64,000 nucleotides of DNA from Syntrophaceae bacterium (lineage in GTDB: Bacteria; Desulfobacterota; Syntrophia; Syntrophales; Smithellaceae). This document shows positions 43,747-54,639 of the stretch, in pieces. The stretch lies in contig WRPE01000001.1 in the NCBI GenBank assembly GCA_009773315.1, positions 1 through 64,000 on the forward strand. The letters are read 5' to 3'. A program made the position numbers and the translations under genes. The notes below the pieces were generated by a model. It saw only the letters and a program-made list of their open reading frames with translations. It searched no databases and was not told the DNA's origin. How positions within the stretch are numbered: the stretch's first letter is position 1; each line of letters begins with the position of its first letter.

Positions 43747-45443
43747 TTTTCCATCTTCTCCTTTGCCGATAAAGAAAAGCGCAACGTGACCTTTGTGCCG
43801 AATCCCGCTTTGCTCTCCGTTTGAATCATTCCGCCGTGCGCATCCATAATTTTTTGCGCGACCGCCAGCCCTAAACCGGTGCCCGCGGGTTTCGATGTGA
43901 AATACGGATCGTATATCCGCGGCAGGTCTTCTTCTTTGATGCCTGAACCGGTATCGGAAACCACCACGTCCATAAAACCTTGTTGTGTTGCCAACTCAAC
44001 CGACAACCGGCCGCCATCGGGCATGGCCGACAAGGCATTGAGAAAGATATTGAGCAGCACCTGCTTTATTTTGTCCGGATCAATATCCGCTTCGGGCAAA
44101 TCTTCACCCGCCCGGATGTCAATCGCAACACCATTCTTCCGGGCCTCAGCGTCCACCAGCCTGATCGTGTGCCGCACCAAATCCGTCAGGTTCGTTTGTT
44201 CTTTTTTTAATGTGAGCGGCCGGGCAAATTCAATGAGCTGGCTGATCACCCGGTTAAGTCTTTCGGTTTCCGCAATCATAATATCCGCCGTCTCTTCATC
44301 TTCTTTATTTCCGGACAGCCTTTCTCTGAAATAAACGGCAAAGCCCTTGATGGAGCTGAGCGGATTGCGAATTTCATGCGCCACGCCGGCCGCAAGCGAT
44401 CCAATGGCGTTCAGGTGACGACTGCGGGTAACTTCCTGCTCCATCTGCCTGATGGCCGTTACATTGCGGGCCAGCAGAATTTTCCCTTCGTGAACATCTT
44501 CATCGGCAAAAGCCGCTGCAACAACTTCCCAGATTTGATCTCCATCTTTCGCGGATGAAATGACGACATCCTCTTCAACCATTTGGGTTTGTTCATTGAT
44601 CTTGCCCAAAACCCGTGAAACAGTCACAGGTAAAAACAAGGATGCCTCCTGTCCGGCCACATCAAGACAGGAACCTGTAATCAGCCCCTGCGCCTGTTCA
44701 TTACACGTAACGACTTTTCCTGTTTTATCTACCGCCAAAAGCGCGATGGGCATGTTTTTCACAAGGGCTTCCGAAAAAACCGTGACCCGAGAGAGAGACG
44801 CACGCGCCAAACGATACGCCTGTGCCAGAAAGAGTGATATAATCGCCAGCGATCCGATCAGAACTAAAATTAGCGCCGTTATCATCATACGGAATGTATC
44901 TTCACGCGACGCTTTTTCGATTTTATCCATGTTAAAGCCGACGAAAATAATGAAAGAAGGAGGGCGCTCTCCCGTCGCGCGATCACCGCGCCGCGGAGAA
45001 TACTCCCGGTAAACCTCAAACGTGCCCGCGCCTTCAGGATTAGCTGTCTGCCGCCAGCGAATTTCCGTACCGGCAATTTTTTTCATATCGAGGTCCAACC
45101 CGTAAGATCTGCCGAGCATGGAAGGATCGCTGTCTGCCAGAATTTGTCCCTGCCCGTCCGTCACAATCATGTAATCAATATCCGGTTGCTGAGCAGTTTC
45201 CATGAGGAGCTTCTGAAGATAAAATGAATCCTGATCCAGACCCAATCGACCGCGCAATCCCGCTTCAAACGACTGGATCAGCGTCGCGCCTTTTTCGACA
45301 AAAAGGGTAACCGCCTGATCTTTTCTTTGCTGAAACTGCATGAAAATCATCATGCCCAGGATCACAGCTAAAACCGCAGCAGCGCTTATGGCAACCCAGA
45401 CAGAAATATCAAAGCGATTTTTTTTCTTCTTTTTTTTCTCCAT
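43743..45443 (-). CDS. Sensor histidine kinase (ZraS type)
   Basis: This membrane sensor kinase has about 566 residues. TM1 (about 15-38) and TM2 (about 185-210) flank a periplasmic sensor domain of about 140 residues. A PAS domain follows (about 225-335), then the His box (AAGVAHEIRNPLSSIKGF) and the ATPase with N box (QVLLNIFLNALSAM), G1 (VVSDTGSGI) and G2 (GTGLGLAVAQK). The start is taken at ATG 45443 with AAGAAG upstream; an ATG at 45482 would add 13 residues. Metal or envelope stress sensing is inferred from the ZraSR/ZraP arrangement; the ligand is unknown. Confidence 0.93.
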   Translation of the reverse strand: MEKKKKKKNRFDISVWVAISAAAVLAVILGMMIFMQFQQRKDQAVTLFVEKGATLIQSFEAGLRGRLGLDQDSFYLQKLLMETAQQPDIDYMIVTDGQGQILADSDPSMLGRSYGLDLDMKKIAGTEIRWRQTANPEGAGTFEVYREYSPRRGDRATGERPPSFIIFVGFNMDKIEKASREDTFRMMITALILVLIGSLAIISLFLAQAYRLARASLSRVTVFSEALVKNMPIALLAVDKTGKVVTCNEQAQGLITGSCLDVAGQEASLFLPVTVSRVLGKINEQTQMVEEDVVISSAKDGDQIWEVVAAAFADEDVHEGKILLARNVTAIRQMEQEVTRSRHLNAIGSLAAGVAHEIRNPLSSIKGFAVYFRERLSGNKEDEETADIMIAETERLNRVISQLIEFARPLTLKKEQTNLTDLVRHTIRLVDAEARKNGVAIDIRAGEDLPEADIDPDKIKQVLLNIFLNALSAMPDGGRLSVELATQQGFMDVVVSDTGSGIKEEDLPRIYDPYFTSKPAGTGLGLAVAQKIMDAHGGMIQTESKAGFGTKVTLRFSLSAKEKMEK

Positions 45444-45484
45444 ACTTCTTGCACCTATTTTTCCTGGATACAATTGGTCCATTT

Positions 45485-45504
45485 GGATACCCTGATTGGG
45501 TACC
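45485..45504. promoter_or_regulatory. Possible enhancer site for the sigma-54 activator
   Basis: TACCC-TGATT-GGGTA (45488-45502) is a short palindrome about 100 bases upstream of the sigma-54 promoter and just before the sensor kinase gene. Its position fits an activator site serving the ZraP-like gene and possibly the two-component operon itself. The arms are short, so support is limited. Confidence 0.35.
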
Positions 45505-45589
45505 TATTATCCATCTAATGACATCAAAAGGCAAATTCTATTTGCTTCGTTTTTAGTATTTTATCACAATAACAATAGCTTATGGATCA

Positions 45590-45605
45590 TGGCATAGGCC
45601 TTGCT
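45590..45605 (+). promoter_or_regulatory. Sigma-54 promoter of the ZraP/Spy-like gene
   Basis: TGGCATAGGCCTTGCT has GG at -24 and GC at -12 with the exact spacing of the consensus TGGCAC-N5-TTGCW, differing at one consensus base. It lies 50 bases upstream of the ZraP-like start codon. A sigma-54 activator is encoded next door. Confidence 0.75.
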
Positions 45606-45655
45606 CTGTAATTGCGTAACTGATCAATAAAAAATATAGAAAAAGGAGATGTACC

Positions 45656-46174
45656 ATGAGAAAATTAACTATAACATTAACAGCCGTTGCAGTGGGCTTG
45701 CTTCTGACGTCACAAGCGTTTGCCTGGGGTCCCGGACGCGGGCCTGGGGCGGGAAGAGATTGCGGATATCGCAGTGAAGCGGGCTATGAGAAATTAAATT
45801 TAACCGATGAACAAAAAACAAAAATTGAAGCAATGCGAGATGCCAATTTCAAGGCAACAAAACCCGTGCGGGAAAAAATGTTCGATAAATCTGTAGAATT
45901 ACGTCGACTCTGGCTGCAGGCCAATCCTGACAAGGACAAGATTACCGCCGCTCAAAAAGAGATTCGGGTATTGCGTGATGAAATGCAGGATAAAGCAACA
46001 ACTATGAAATTGGAAATCCGCAAGATTTTAACGCCGGAGCAGAATGAAAAACTGGCTAATTCCCGCTGGGGCAGAGGGTCCGGTTTCGGACCGCGCGGCG
46101 GCATGAGAGGTCAGGGCGAATTTGGCCCCGGCCATGGACCTGGACCCGGTTTAGGAATGGGTATGTGTCAGTAA
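45656..46174 (+). CDS. Spy/CpxP/ZraP-family periplasmic protein
   Basis: This periplasmic chaperone-like protein has 172 residues, with a signal peptide cleaved after about residue 23 (QAFA-W). A helical core with two LTxxQ-like motifs (LNLTDEQKTKI and ILTPEQNEKL) is the signature of the Spy/CpxP/ZraP group. The ends are Gly/Pro/Arg-rich repeats (GPGRGPGAGRD; GPGHGPGPGLGMG). There is a Cys near each end. AAAGGAG lies just upstream. Divergent transcription from the ZraSR-like pair and the sigma-54 promoter suggest it is induced under envelope or metal stress. Confidence 0.85.
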   Translation: MRKLTITLTAVAVGLLLTSQAFAWGPGRGPGAGRDCGYRSEAGYEKLNLTDEQKTKIEAMRDANFKATKPVREKMFDKSVELRRLWLQANPDKDKITAAQKEIRVLRDEMQDKATTMKLEIRKILTPEQNEKLANSRWGRGSGFGPRGGMRGQGEFGPGHGPGPGLGMGMCQ

Positions 46175-46195
46175 CTAAAGTTTCACCCCTCCTTG

Positions 46196-46222
46196 AAAAG
46201 GGGAGCCACAGGCTCCCCTTTT
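46196..46222 (+). terminator. Rho-independent terminator of the ZraP-like gene
   Basis: A perfect 12-bp stem (AAAAGGGGAGCC 46196-46207, GGCTCCCCTTTT 46211-46222) with a 3-base loop is followed by further T residues. It lies 22 bases after the stop codon. Confidence 0.92.
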
Positions 46223-46243
46223 TTATCCGGAATAAAAAACATT

Positions 46244-46272
46244 TTGACAATATTCAAGTTTTGCATTAATGA
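46244..46272 (+). promoter_or_regulatory. Candidate promoter of the leu operon
   Basis: A perfect TTGACA (46244-46249) is followed after 17 bases by TAATGA (46267-46272), a partial -10 box. It sits between the upstream terminator and the Leu-rich leader ORF, where a leu operon promoter is needed. Confidence 0.5.
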
Positions 46273-46312
46273 TCACAATCGATTTAATATGTTCTTTTGA
46301 AGGGTAAGATAA

Positions 46313-46432
46313 ATGTTCAGTTTTACGGCAACGACGATTATGGCAAGCGCGCTACTGACCCTGCTTCTGGGCCTCGCCTTGTTGAGCCTGTTACTTAAGG
46401 CCGTCTGCCCGTCGTTTTCAGGTCGTCACTGA
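46313..46432 (+). CDS. leuL: Leucine-rich leader peptide of the leu operon
   Basis: This 39-codon ORF has an AAGGG ribosome site upstream. Codons 14-28 include 11 Leu codons (CTA, CTG, CTT, CTC, TTG and TTA all used), ending directly before the sequence AAGGCCGT. A transcription terminator hairpin lies 24 bases after the stop and leuA 214 bases after it. This is the layout of a ribosome-mediated attenuator, with the ribosome stalling when Leu-tRNA is scarce. The product is also hydrophobic enough to be a small membrane protein, which is the alternative reading. Confidence 0.7.
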   Translation: MFSFTATTIMASALLTLLLGLALLSLLLKAVCPSFSGRH

Positions 46433-46456
46433 ACTAGTAAAACAACTGATAACCTG

Positions 46457-46491
46457 AAAGGCCGTGGGCAGCAAAACCCACGGCCTTTTTT
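46457..46491 (+). terminator. Attenuator (terminator) hairpin upstream of leuA
   Basis: AAAGGCCGTGGG (46457-46468) pairs perfectly with CCCACGGCCTTT (46477-46488), followed by a T run to 46491. The leader segment AAGGCCGT (46397-46404) can instead pair with ACGGCCTT (46480-46487) in the 3' arm, and CTGCCC (46405-46410) with GGGCAG (46466-46471). This gives a mutually exclusive antiterminator. The 154 bases from here to leuA hold no other gene. Confidence 0.78.
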
Positions 46492-46645
46492 ATGAGGCTC
46501 CAATTATGCAAACGCAGTCCCGCAGAATTGATAAGCCGAACAACTTCGCGTATGCGGGGTCCGTGACGTGAAATACTGATTATTATATTTGAGTCTCACA
46601 AGCAAAATGGAGTTAAAATTTTTATATATTTGAAAGGAGTCCTCT

Positions 46646-48196
<1,551 letters not shown>

Positions 48197-48270
48197 AAAA
48201 TAGAGTAATTACAGCTTCTCATTTTTAACTTTTTTAAAGAAGCACTTTTGTCAGTCAAGGAGTCTATGAC

Positions 48271-49530
48271 GTGGGAAATACGATAACGGAAAAAATTTTA
48301 ATGGCGCACACGGACCTCAAGGGAATCGCGCCCGGTCAATTGATTAACGCTCATGTGGATATTGCTTTAGGCAACGATATCACCGCGCCCATCGCCATCA
48401 GCGAATTCCGGGCAGCTGGTGGGAAAAAGGTTTTCGATAAGGATAAAGTAGCGCTGGTTCTGGACCATTTCACGCCGAATAAAGACATCAATTCCGCCCA
48501 GCAGTGCAAGACGGTGCGTGAGTTTGCCATGGAACACGGCATCACGCATTTCTTTGAAGGCGGGCAGGTGGGCGTGGAGCACGCGCTCCTGCCGGAAAAA
48601 GGCATCGTGCTCCCCGGCGATCTGGTCATCGGCGCGGACAGCCATACCTGCACCTATGGTGCTCTGGGCGCTTTTGCCACAGGCGTGGGCAGCACGGATC
48701 TGGCCGCAGCCATGCTCACGGGTGAATTATGGTTCAAGGTACCGTCTTCGATCAAATTTGTCGTTTATGGAAAACTCGCCAAATGGGTTTCGGGCAAGGA
48801 TTTGATTCTGAATGTCATCGGACGCATCGGCGTCGACGGCGCACTTTACCAGGCCATGGAATTCACGGGCGAGACGATCAGTAATCTGCCGATGGCCGAC
48901 CGGCTCTCCATGGCAAATATGGCCATCGAGGCCGGCGCGAAAAACGGCATCTTCGCCCCGGACGCGATTACAGAAGAATATGTCAAGCCCAGGGCAAAAC
49001 GGCCCTATAAATTCTACGCTTCCGATGCCAACGCAGTTTATGCCGACATCATCGAAATCGACGCAAGCAAACTTGAGCCGCAGGTGGCCTTCCCGCATCT
49101 GCCGTCCAATGTCAAAGGGGTGAGCCAGGCGGGCAACGTGAAAATCGACCAATCGCTGATCGGGAGCTGCACCAACGGCCGGATTGAAGACTTGCGCATC
49201 GCCGCGCAGATTTTAAAAAACCGCAAAGCCGCACCTGGCGTCCGACTGATCGTGGTTCCGGCCACACCGCTCATCTACAAGCAGGCCATGCAGGAAGGAT
49301 TGCTCGAAATCTTTATGGAAGCCGAAGCGGTTATCTCGCCGCCGTCATGCGGCGCGTGCCTGGGAGGGCACCTGGGCATTTTGGCCGAGGGCGAAAAGTC
49401 GGTGGCCACGACGAACCGCAATTTCGTAGGACGCATGGGGCATCCCAAAAGCGAAGTCTATCTGGCCAGCCCCGCCGTGGCTGCGGCTTCCGCCGTTCTG
49501 GGCCGGATTGCGTCGCCTGAAGACCTATAA
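48271..49530 (+). CDS. leuC: 3-Isopropylmalate dehydratase large subunit
   Basis: This is the iron-sulfur subunit of isopropylmalate isomerase, of the aconitase family. It has 419 residues, the short archaeal/anaerobe-type form. The [4Fe-4S] ligands are Cys in IGSCTNGR and two Cys in [31 protein letters not shown] carries active-site residues. The start is GTG 48271 with AAGGAG eight bases upstream. LeuD is encoded 27 bases downstream as its partner. Confidence 0.95.
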   Translation: MGNTITEKILMAHTDLKGIAPGQLINAHVDIALGNDITAPIAISEFRAAGGKKVFDKDKVALVLDHFTPNKDINSAQQCKTVREFAMEHGITHFFEGGQVGVEHALLPEKGIVLPGDLVIGADSHTCTYGALGAFATGVGSTDLAAAMLTGELWFKVPSSIKFVVYGKLAKWVSGKDLILNVIGRIGVDGALYQAMEFTGETISNLPMADRLSMANMAIEAGAKNGIFAPDAITEEYVKPRAKRPYKFYASDANAVYADIIEIDASKLEPQVAFPHLPSNVKGVSQAGNVKIDQSLIGSCTNGRIEDLRIAAQILKNRKAAPGVRLIVVPATPLIYKQAMQEGLLEIFMEAEAVISPPSCGACLGGHLGILAEGEKSVATTNRNFVGRMGHPKSEVYLASPAVAAASAVLGRIASPEDL

Positions 49531-49557
49531 ACAAAGCCATAAAAGGATTATCTGAAA

Positions 49558-50043
49558 ATGATATTTAAAGGAAAAGTCTGGAAATTTGGAGACAACATCG
49601 ATACCGACGCGATCATCCCCGCGCGCTATCTGAACACATCCGACCCCAGGGAGTTAGCCAAACACTGCATGGAAGACGCGGATCCCGGTTTTGTCACTAA
49701 AATGAAACCAGGCGACATCATTGTCGGCGGCGAAAACTTCGGTTGCGGTTCCTCGCGGGAGCACGCGCCCATCGCCATCAAGGCAGCGGGAATCTCGTGT
49801 GTTGTCGCTAAAAGTTTCGCTCGTATTTTCTACCGCAACGCCTTCAATATGGGTCTGCCGATTTTCGAGTCCCGCGAATTTTTCGACGCGATTGCCGAAG
49901 GCCGGGAAATCACCCTGGACAGCATCCGGGGCATCATCACCCTTGGCGGCACGGATCAAAAATTCCCAATCAACCCGATACCGCCCTTTATGGAACAGCT
50001 CATCGCCGACGGCGGCCTGATGAAACATATCGCCAAGAAATGA
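49558..50043 (+). CDS. leuD: 3-Isopropylmalate dehydratase small subunit
   Basis: This is the swivel-domain subunit of isopropylmalate isomerase, 161 residues long, the short type that pairs with short LeuC. Motifs include [15 protein letters not shown] near the start and [23 protein letters not shown], the substrate-recognition loop. It ends eight bases before leuB. Confidence 0.95.
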   Translation: MIFKGKVWKFGDNIDTDAIIPARYLNTSDPRELAKHCMEDADPGFVTKMKPGDIIVGGENFGCGSSREHAPIAIKAAGISCVVAKSFARIFYRNAFNMGLPIFESREFFDAIAEGREITLDSIRGIITLGGTDQKFPINPIPPFMEQLIADGGLMKHIAKK

Positions 50044-50050
50044 GGGAAGT

Positions 50051-51145
50051 ATGACGAGCAAGGCATTTCAGATCGCTGTTTTCGCCGGAGACGGCGTCGG
50101 CCCGGAAATCATGAAAGAGGCCTTAAAGGTTTTAAAGGTCATCTCCGATAAAAATCATATTAACCTCGGACTAACAGAAGGATACATCGGCGGCAGCGCT
50201 TATGACCTCTTCGGTGTTCCGCTGCCGGATGAGAGTTTGAATCTTGCGCTCGCCAGCGATGCGGTATTGCTTGGCGCCGTGGGCGGCCCCAAATGGGAGG
50301 CACTGGATTACAGCGTCCGGCCCGAGCGGGCGCTTCTGGGCTTGCGCGAAAAGCTGGGGCTTTATGCTAATTTGCGGCCGGTGGTTGTCTTTGACGAGCT
50401 GCTGGATGCATCACCGCTCAAAAAAGAAGTGGTTCAGGGCATTGATATCATGATTTTGCGGGAGCTGACCGGCGATGTGTATTTCGGCCGGCCACGCGGT
50501 GTGACCATCGGGAAAGACGGCAAGCGAATCGGTACTAACACGATGATCTACACGGAAGAGGAAATCCGCCGCATCGCCGTGCGCGCTTTTGAGCTGGCAC
50601 GCGGACGAAGAAATAACCTTTTGTCGGTGGACAAAGCCAACGTTCTGGAAACCACGGAACTCTGGCGCACGGTCGTGACGGAAGCGGGCCGCGATTATCC
50701 CGACGTAACGCTCAAACACATGTATGTCGATAACTGCGCCATGCAGCTCATCCGCAATCCGTCGCAGTTTGACGTGATTGTGACGACCAATTTGTTCGGC
50801 GACATCTTAAGCGATGAAGCCGCGATGCTGACTGGCTCCATCGGTATGCTGCCGTCGGCAAGCCTGGGCAGGGATAAGGCATTATATGAACCGATTCACG
50901 GCTCCGCGCCGGATATCGCGGGGAAAAACATCGCCAATCCGCTGGCAATGATTCTATCGGTCGGAATGATGCTGCGTTATTCGCTGAATCGGCCTGCGGA
51001 GGCGGCTTTACTTGAAAAAGCCGTGGCGGATGTTTTAAAAGACGGCTTCCGCACTCAGGATATTTATTCAACGGGAAGCCGGCTCGTCGGCACCCAGGAT
51101 ATGGGAAATACCGTCGCCCGGAAACTTGAGACCCTAATATCCTAA
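50051..51145 (+). CDS. leuB: 3-Isopropylmalate dehydrogenase
   Basis: LeuB oxidises and decarboxylates 3-isopropylmalate with NAD+. The 364-residue sequence has the usual GDGVGPEIM start, [27 protein letters not shown], the metal-binding [27 protein letters not shown] block and [18 protein letters not shown]. It closes the leucine operon. The next gene, a methionine synthase activation domain, begins 33 bases later and may be on the same transcript. Confidence 0.96.
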   Translation: MTSKAFQIAVFAGDGVGPEIMKEALKVLKVISDKNHINLGLTEGYIGGSAYDLFGVPLPDESLNLALASDAVLLGAVGGPKWEALDYSVRPERALLGLREKLGLYANLRPVVVFDELLDASPLKKEVVQGIDIMILRELTGDVYFGRPRGVTIGKDGKRIGTNTMIYTEEEIRRIAVRAFELARGRRNNLLSVDKANVLETTELWRTVVTEAGRDYPDVTLKHMYVDNCAMQLIRNPSQFDVIVTTNLFGDILSDEAAMLTGSIGMLPSASLGRDKALYEPIHGSAPDIAGKNIANPLAMILSVGMMLRYSLNRPAEAALLEKAVADVLKDGFRTQDIYSTGSRLVGTQDMGNTVARKLETLIS

Positions 51146-51178
51146 AATAAAAATACAACCTGCACAGGACCGGCCGAC

Positions 51179-51799
51179 ATGTTCGATTCCGTCATTTTTC
51201 TGGAAAAGATAATTATCGAACCACCCGCGGCGAAAATCTATTCGCGGCTCGGCTTTAAGAAAAAGATTACCTCCCTTTCCTCCTTCCACCGCCAGGAAAC
51301 AGATCACCATATCGAAGAAGCAGCCTCAATCATCAGACTGCAAGGTTCCTTCGTGCGCCTTCCCATCCGTAAAAATGACGGGCAGGATATTTCTCTTGAC
51401 GAGCAGACAAAATTCAGCAGCGCAAAGCTTTCCGTTTTTCTTGGCGGCTGCCGGGAAGCCGTGCTTCTGGGAGCTACCGCGGGCCATCCGATTATGGAAG
51501 CGATCCGGGAAAAAACCAACCGGGGGGATTTAACAGCCGCCGTTGTCTATGACGCCACGGCCAGTGAAATGGCCGATGCCGCCCTCGACTGGATGATGAC
51601 TTATATCAACCGTCAACTAAGGCGTGAAGGCAGGCAACTTTTGTCACGGCGCTTTTCGGCTGGCTATGCAGATTTTGCGCTGGAAAATCAAAAAATAATT
51701 CATGAAAAGCTGCAACTGGCAAAAATCAACGTGAGCATCACGCCCAGCTTTATTCTCCTTCCGGAAAAATCAGTTACTGCAATCAGCGGAATCGCATGA
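51179..51799 (+). CDS. Stand-alone MetH-type reactivation domain protein
   Basis: This 206-residue protein resembles the C-terminal activation domain of B12-dependent methionine synthase, which binds SAM and restores oxidised cobalamin. The diagnostic end is SRRFSAGYADFALENQKIIHEKL...ITPSFILLPEKSVTAISGI, matching the RxSPGYG...MxPxxSVSAIxG pattern with Ala in place of one Gly. The catalytic, folate and B12 domains are absent, so it must work with a shorter MetH or another corrinoid protein encoded elsewhere. It is probably co-transcribed with leuACDB. AGGA lies upstream of the ATG. Confidence 0.75.
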   Translation: MFDSVIFLEKIIIEPPAAKIYSRLGFKKKITSLSSFHRQETDHHIEEAASIIRLQGSFVRLPIRKNDGQDISLDEQTKFSSAKLSVFLGGCREAVLLGATAGHPIMEAIREKTNRGDLTAAVVYDATASEMADAALDWMMTYINRQLRREGRQLLSRRFSAGYADFALENQKIIHEKLQLAKINVSITPSFILLPEKSVTAISGIA

Positions 51800-51969
51800 T
51801 CATTATTCAGTATGGAGATCGCAATCCCTTCGTGGTTCAGGTCTTTGGCGTCTAAATCTTAACTTTAGGAACTTGAATCCCTATTGCGTAATCTGGGTTT
51901 ATCCATTCCCCCGTTGAGAAAGGAGAATGGATTCATGTTTCCATATTTCTTTAAAGACAAACGCAGCAA

Positions 51970-53781
51970 TCACTCGCTGCCGCCCTTATACATCGATTCG
52001 ATCAAATCGCCATACTGTTTGTTAATGGATGTTCTTTTCACTTTCATGGTAGGCGTCACTTCACCGTCTTCCGTATAGAGCTTCTTATCGAGTATTGCAA
52101 ACTTCCGGATGTTCTCAACACGGGCAACCTGCTTGTTCACTTTGTCGATTTCCTGCTGAATGAGCTCAATAATCTCCGGGGCCTTCGTCATCGTAGCAAA
52201 GGTTGTGAATTGAACTTTATGGTCCTGTGCGTATTTCGTAACGTTTTCCTCATCGATAACGATGATGGCTGTGAGGTACTTTCTTTTGTCCCCGATGACC
52301 ACGGAATCATTAATGTAGGGTGAAAATTTCAGCAGGTTCTCAAGGTACTGGGGAGCGATGTTTTTACCGCCCGCCGTAATGATCAGATCCTTTTTCCGGT
52401 CGGTCAACTTGAGATATCCTTCCTCGTCAATCTCCCCCACGTCACCCGTGTGCATCCATCCGTCAACGAGAACTTCCTTCGTCAGTTCCTCGTCCTTGTA
52501 ATAACCCTTGAAAATCCCCTTGTGCTTGACGAGGATCTCGCCGTCTTCAGCAATCCTTACTTCCGTGCCGGGCAGTGCCTTTCCGACGGTTCCAACCTTA
52601 TATTCCTTTTCACTCGACATGTGTGTGATGCCTGTTGTTTCGGTCATGCCGTATCCTTCACGAATCGGAATGCCGATACTCTGGAAAAACTTCAAAACGT
52701 CAGGCGAAATCGGCGCTGCCCCGGACGCTCCGAGGCGAACCCGGTCAAAACCGAGACGTTTTTTGAGTTTTCTAAACACTATAAAGTACAATGTATGGTA
52801 GGCAAGGGCAAGGTGAACAGGTACCGAATTTCCGGTCAGCGCCCTGTCGTTATATTTTTTCCCGACTATTATGGCGATGTTATAGAGTGTTCTTTTGAGC
52901 CAGGTGGCGTCAGCCATTTTCAAAACGATCGCAGAGTAGTATTTTTCCCATATCCGCGGAACCGCATGAAACAGCGTGGGAGATACATCACGCATATCCG
53001 CCATGACGGTATCCGTGTTTTCTGTAAAATTTACAATATGCCCCTGGTACAAATGGAACATGATGTCGTATATCTGCTCGTAGACGTGGTTGAGGGGAAG
53101 AAACGATATCGTCTCATCATCAACATTGCCCTGCATGACCTTGTTAGCCGCCTCGGCGATCCAGAGATACCCCTCATGGGCAAGCATCGCTCCCTTTGGT
53201 GGTCCGGTTGTTCCTGATGTGTATATAATGCCTGCTACATCTTCGGGTTTGGCAAGCTCTGTGAGCTCTTTGAACAGATTCGGATTTTTACGATCCGCTT
53301 CCCGTCCCATTTCGAGGAGTTCATCAAAGCTCATAAACATGGGATCATTGAAATGCTTAAGACCCTCCATCTCCCAGACAATCAGTTTTCTCAGTTTCGG
53401 TGTTTTATCTTTGAACTCCAGAGCTTTATCCAGCTGCTCCTCGTCCTCGCATATGTAAACCACCGCATCGGAATGATCCACCACGTATTGGCATTCCACC
53501 GCCGGATTGGTCGTGTAGATACCGACCCAGGCACCGCCGGCACATACCGCACCGATTGCCGAATAGAGCCACTCCGGCCTGTTTTCCCCGATGATCGATA
53601 CCCGGTCACCATATTTAACGCCAAGAGCGTTCAGCCCCAGGGCGACATGTTTCACGTTTTCGAGATACTGCGCCCACGTCACGTCACGCCAGATACCGTA
53701 ATTTTTCTTTCTCATGGCGACTCGGTTTGGCTGTTTTCCCGCAATATTTAACAATGCTTTGGGCAACGTATTAATTGCCAT
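51970..53781 (-). CDS. AMP-forming long-chain acyl-CoA ligase (FadD-like)
   Basis: This adenylate-forming ligase has about 603 residues. It contains the AMP motif YTSGTTGPPKGAML, the GYGMTETTG motif and the C-terminal hinge (HTGDVGEIDEEGYLKLTDRKKDLIITAGGKNIAP), and ends with the catalytic Lys region. ATG 53781 is chosen for its AGGGGG site; the frame continues to 53814. It lies downstream of a complete Liv-type ABC transporter on the same strand, 75 bases after livF, so it probably activates the imported acid to CoA form. Acyl length cannot be read from sequence. Confidence 0.93.
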   Translation of the reverse strand: MAINTLPKALLNIAGKQPNRVAMRKKNYGIWRDVTWAQYLENVKHVALGLNALGVKYGDRVSIIGENRPEWLYSAIGAVCAGGAWVGIYTTNPAVECQYVVDHSDAVVYICEDEEQLDKALEFKDKTPKLRKLIVWEMEGLKHFNDPMFMSFDELLEMGREADRKNPNLFKELTELAKPEDVAGIIYTSGTTGPPKGAMLAHEGYLWIAEAANKVMQGNVDDETISFLPLNHVYEQIYDIMFHLYQGHIVNFTENTDTVMADMRDVSPTLFHAVPRIWEKYYSAIVLKMADATWLKRTLYNIAIIVGKKYNDRALTGNSVPVHLALAYHTLYFIVFRKLKKRLGFDRVRLGASGAAPISPDVLKFFQSIGIPIREGYGMTETTGITHMSSEKEYKVGTVGKALPGTEVRIAEDGEILVKHKGIFKGYYKDEELTKEVLVDGWMHTGDVGEIDEEGYLKLTDRKKDLIITAGGKNIAPQYLENLLKFSPYINDSVVIGDKRKYLTAIIVIDEENVTKYAQDHKVQFTTFATMTKAPEIIELIQQEIDKVNKQVARVENIRKFAILDKKLYTEDGEVTPTMKVKRTSINKQYGDLIESMYKGGSE

Positions 53782-53856
53782 TCTCTTTCCCCCTTTAAAC
53801 TTGTAAATCGACAAAAACGGTTTATAGCAATATCCTTAAGGCTATGGACACACAGA

Positions 53857-54639
53857 CTACCGAAACCGGACCTTGCGTCTGTAACGTTTGTAACCTTTTA
53901 CAGACTGCTCAGCCGCTATGCCAAGGTAAAATTCCTTAATGTCCTCATCCTCGCGAAGCACTTCTGGTTTGTCGGCCCGGACGATACGTCCGTTTTCCAG
54001 CAAATACGCAAAACTGGAATATTTTAATGCCATATTCACATTTTGCTCGACAAGAAGGATCGTCACACCGTCTTTCTCGTTGATGTCTTTGATGATCCCG
54101 AATATTTCCTTGGTCAATATCGGCGAAAGGCCCAGCGACGGCTCATCCAGCATCAGCAACTTCGGTCTGCTCATTAAAGCACGGCCAATCGCCAGCATCT
54201 GCTGTTCACCACCACTCATCAGCCCCGCCTGTTGATTCGATCTTTCCTTGAGTCTGGGGAAATGACGGAATACGTTTTCAAGATCGCTTTTTATGCCCTG
54301 ACGGTCATTTCTCGTATACGCCCCGATGGTAATATTTTCCAAAACGGAAAGTTCGGGAAAGACTTCACGTCCTTCAGGTACATAACCGATTCCCATCTTT
54401 ACAATTTCATCAGTGTCTTTTCTGTCAATGCGTTCACCCAGAAATTCAATCGTGCCTTTTTCAGGCTGTTCTTCTTTGAGATCGTAAAAAAGGCGCATGA
54501 TGGTTTTCAGAATCGTTGTTTTGCCTGCGCCGTTGGAACCCAGCAAAGCTACCACATCGCCTTGTTTTATCTGAAAGGAAATTCCGTGCAGCGCCCGGAT
54601 TAAATCGTACCATGTTTCTATATTGTTCACCTTGAGCAT
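53857..54639 (-). CDS. livF: Branched-chain amino acid-type ABC transporter ATPase LivF
   Basis: This is the LivF-type ATPase of the Liv ABC importer, 260 residues long. Walker A is GSNGAGKTT, the signature MSGGEQQ, Walker B LMLDEPSLGL. A basic tail (KGYKRYRRKVRFR) extends beyond the usual end, a feature I associate with LivF proteins found beside FadD ligases. It overlaps the livG stop by one base. The substrate is probably a carboxylate or amino acid. Confidence 0.93.
   Translation of the reverse strand: MLKVNNIETWYDLIRALHGISFQIKQGDVVALLGSNGAGKTTILKTIMRLFYDLKEEQPEKGTIEFLGERIDRKDTDEIVKMGIGYVPEGREVFPELSVLENITIGAYTRNDRQGIKSDLENVFRHFPRLKERSNQQAGLMSGGEQQMLAIGRALMSRPKLLMLDEPSLGLSPILTKEIFGIIKDINEKDGVTILLVEQNVNMALKYSSFAYLLENGRIVRADKPEVLREDEDIKEFYLGIAAEQSVKGYKRYRRKVRFR

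Noticed and set aside
51796-51855. A 19-codon ORF overlapping the MetH-domain stop
   Set aside because: It is too short, has no ribosome site and no recognisable content beyond chance.
51901-51932. ATCCATTC/GAATGGAT hairpin as terminator of the FadD gene
   Set aside because: Only 8 bp pair, the stem is interrupted and no T run follows on the minus strand.
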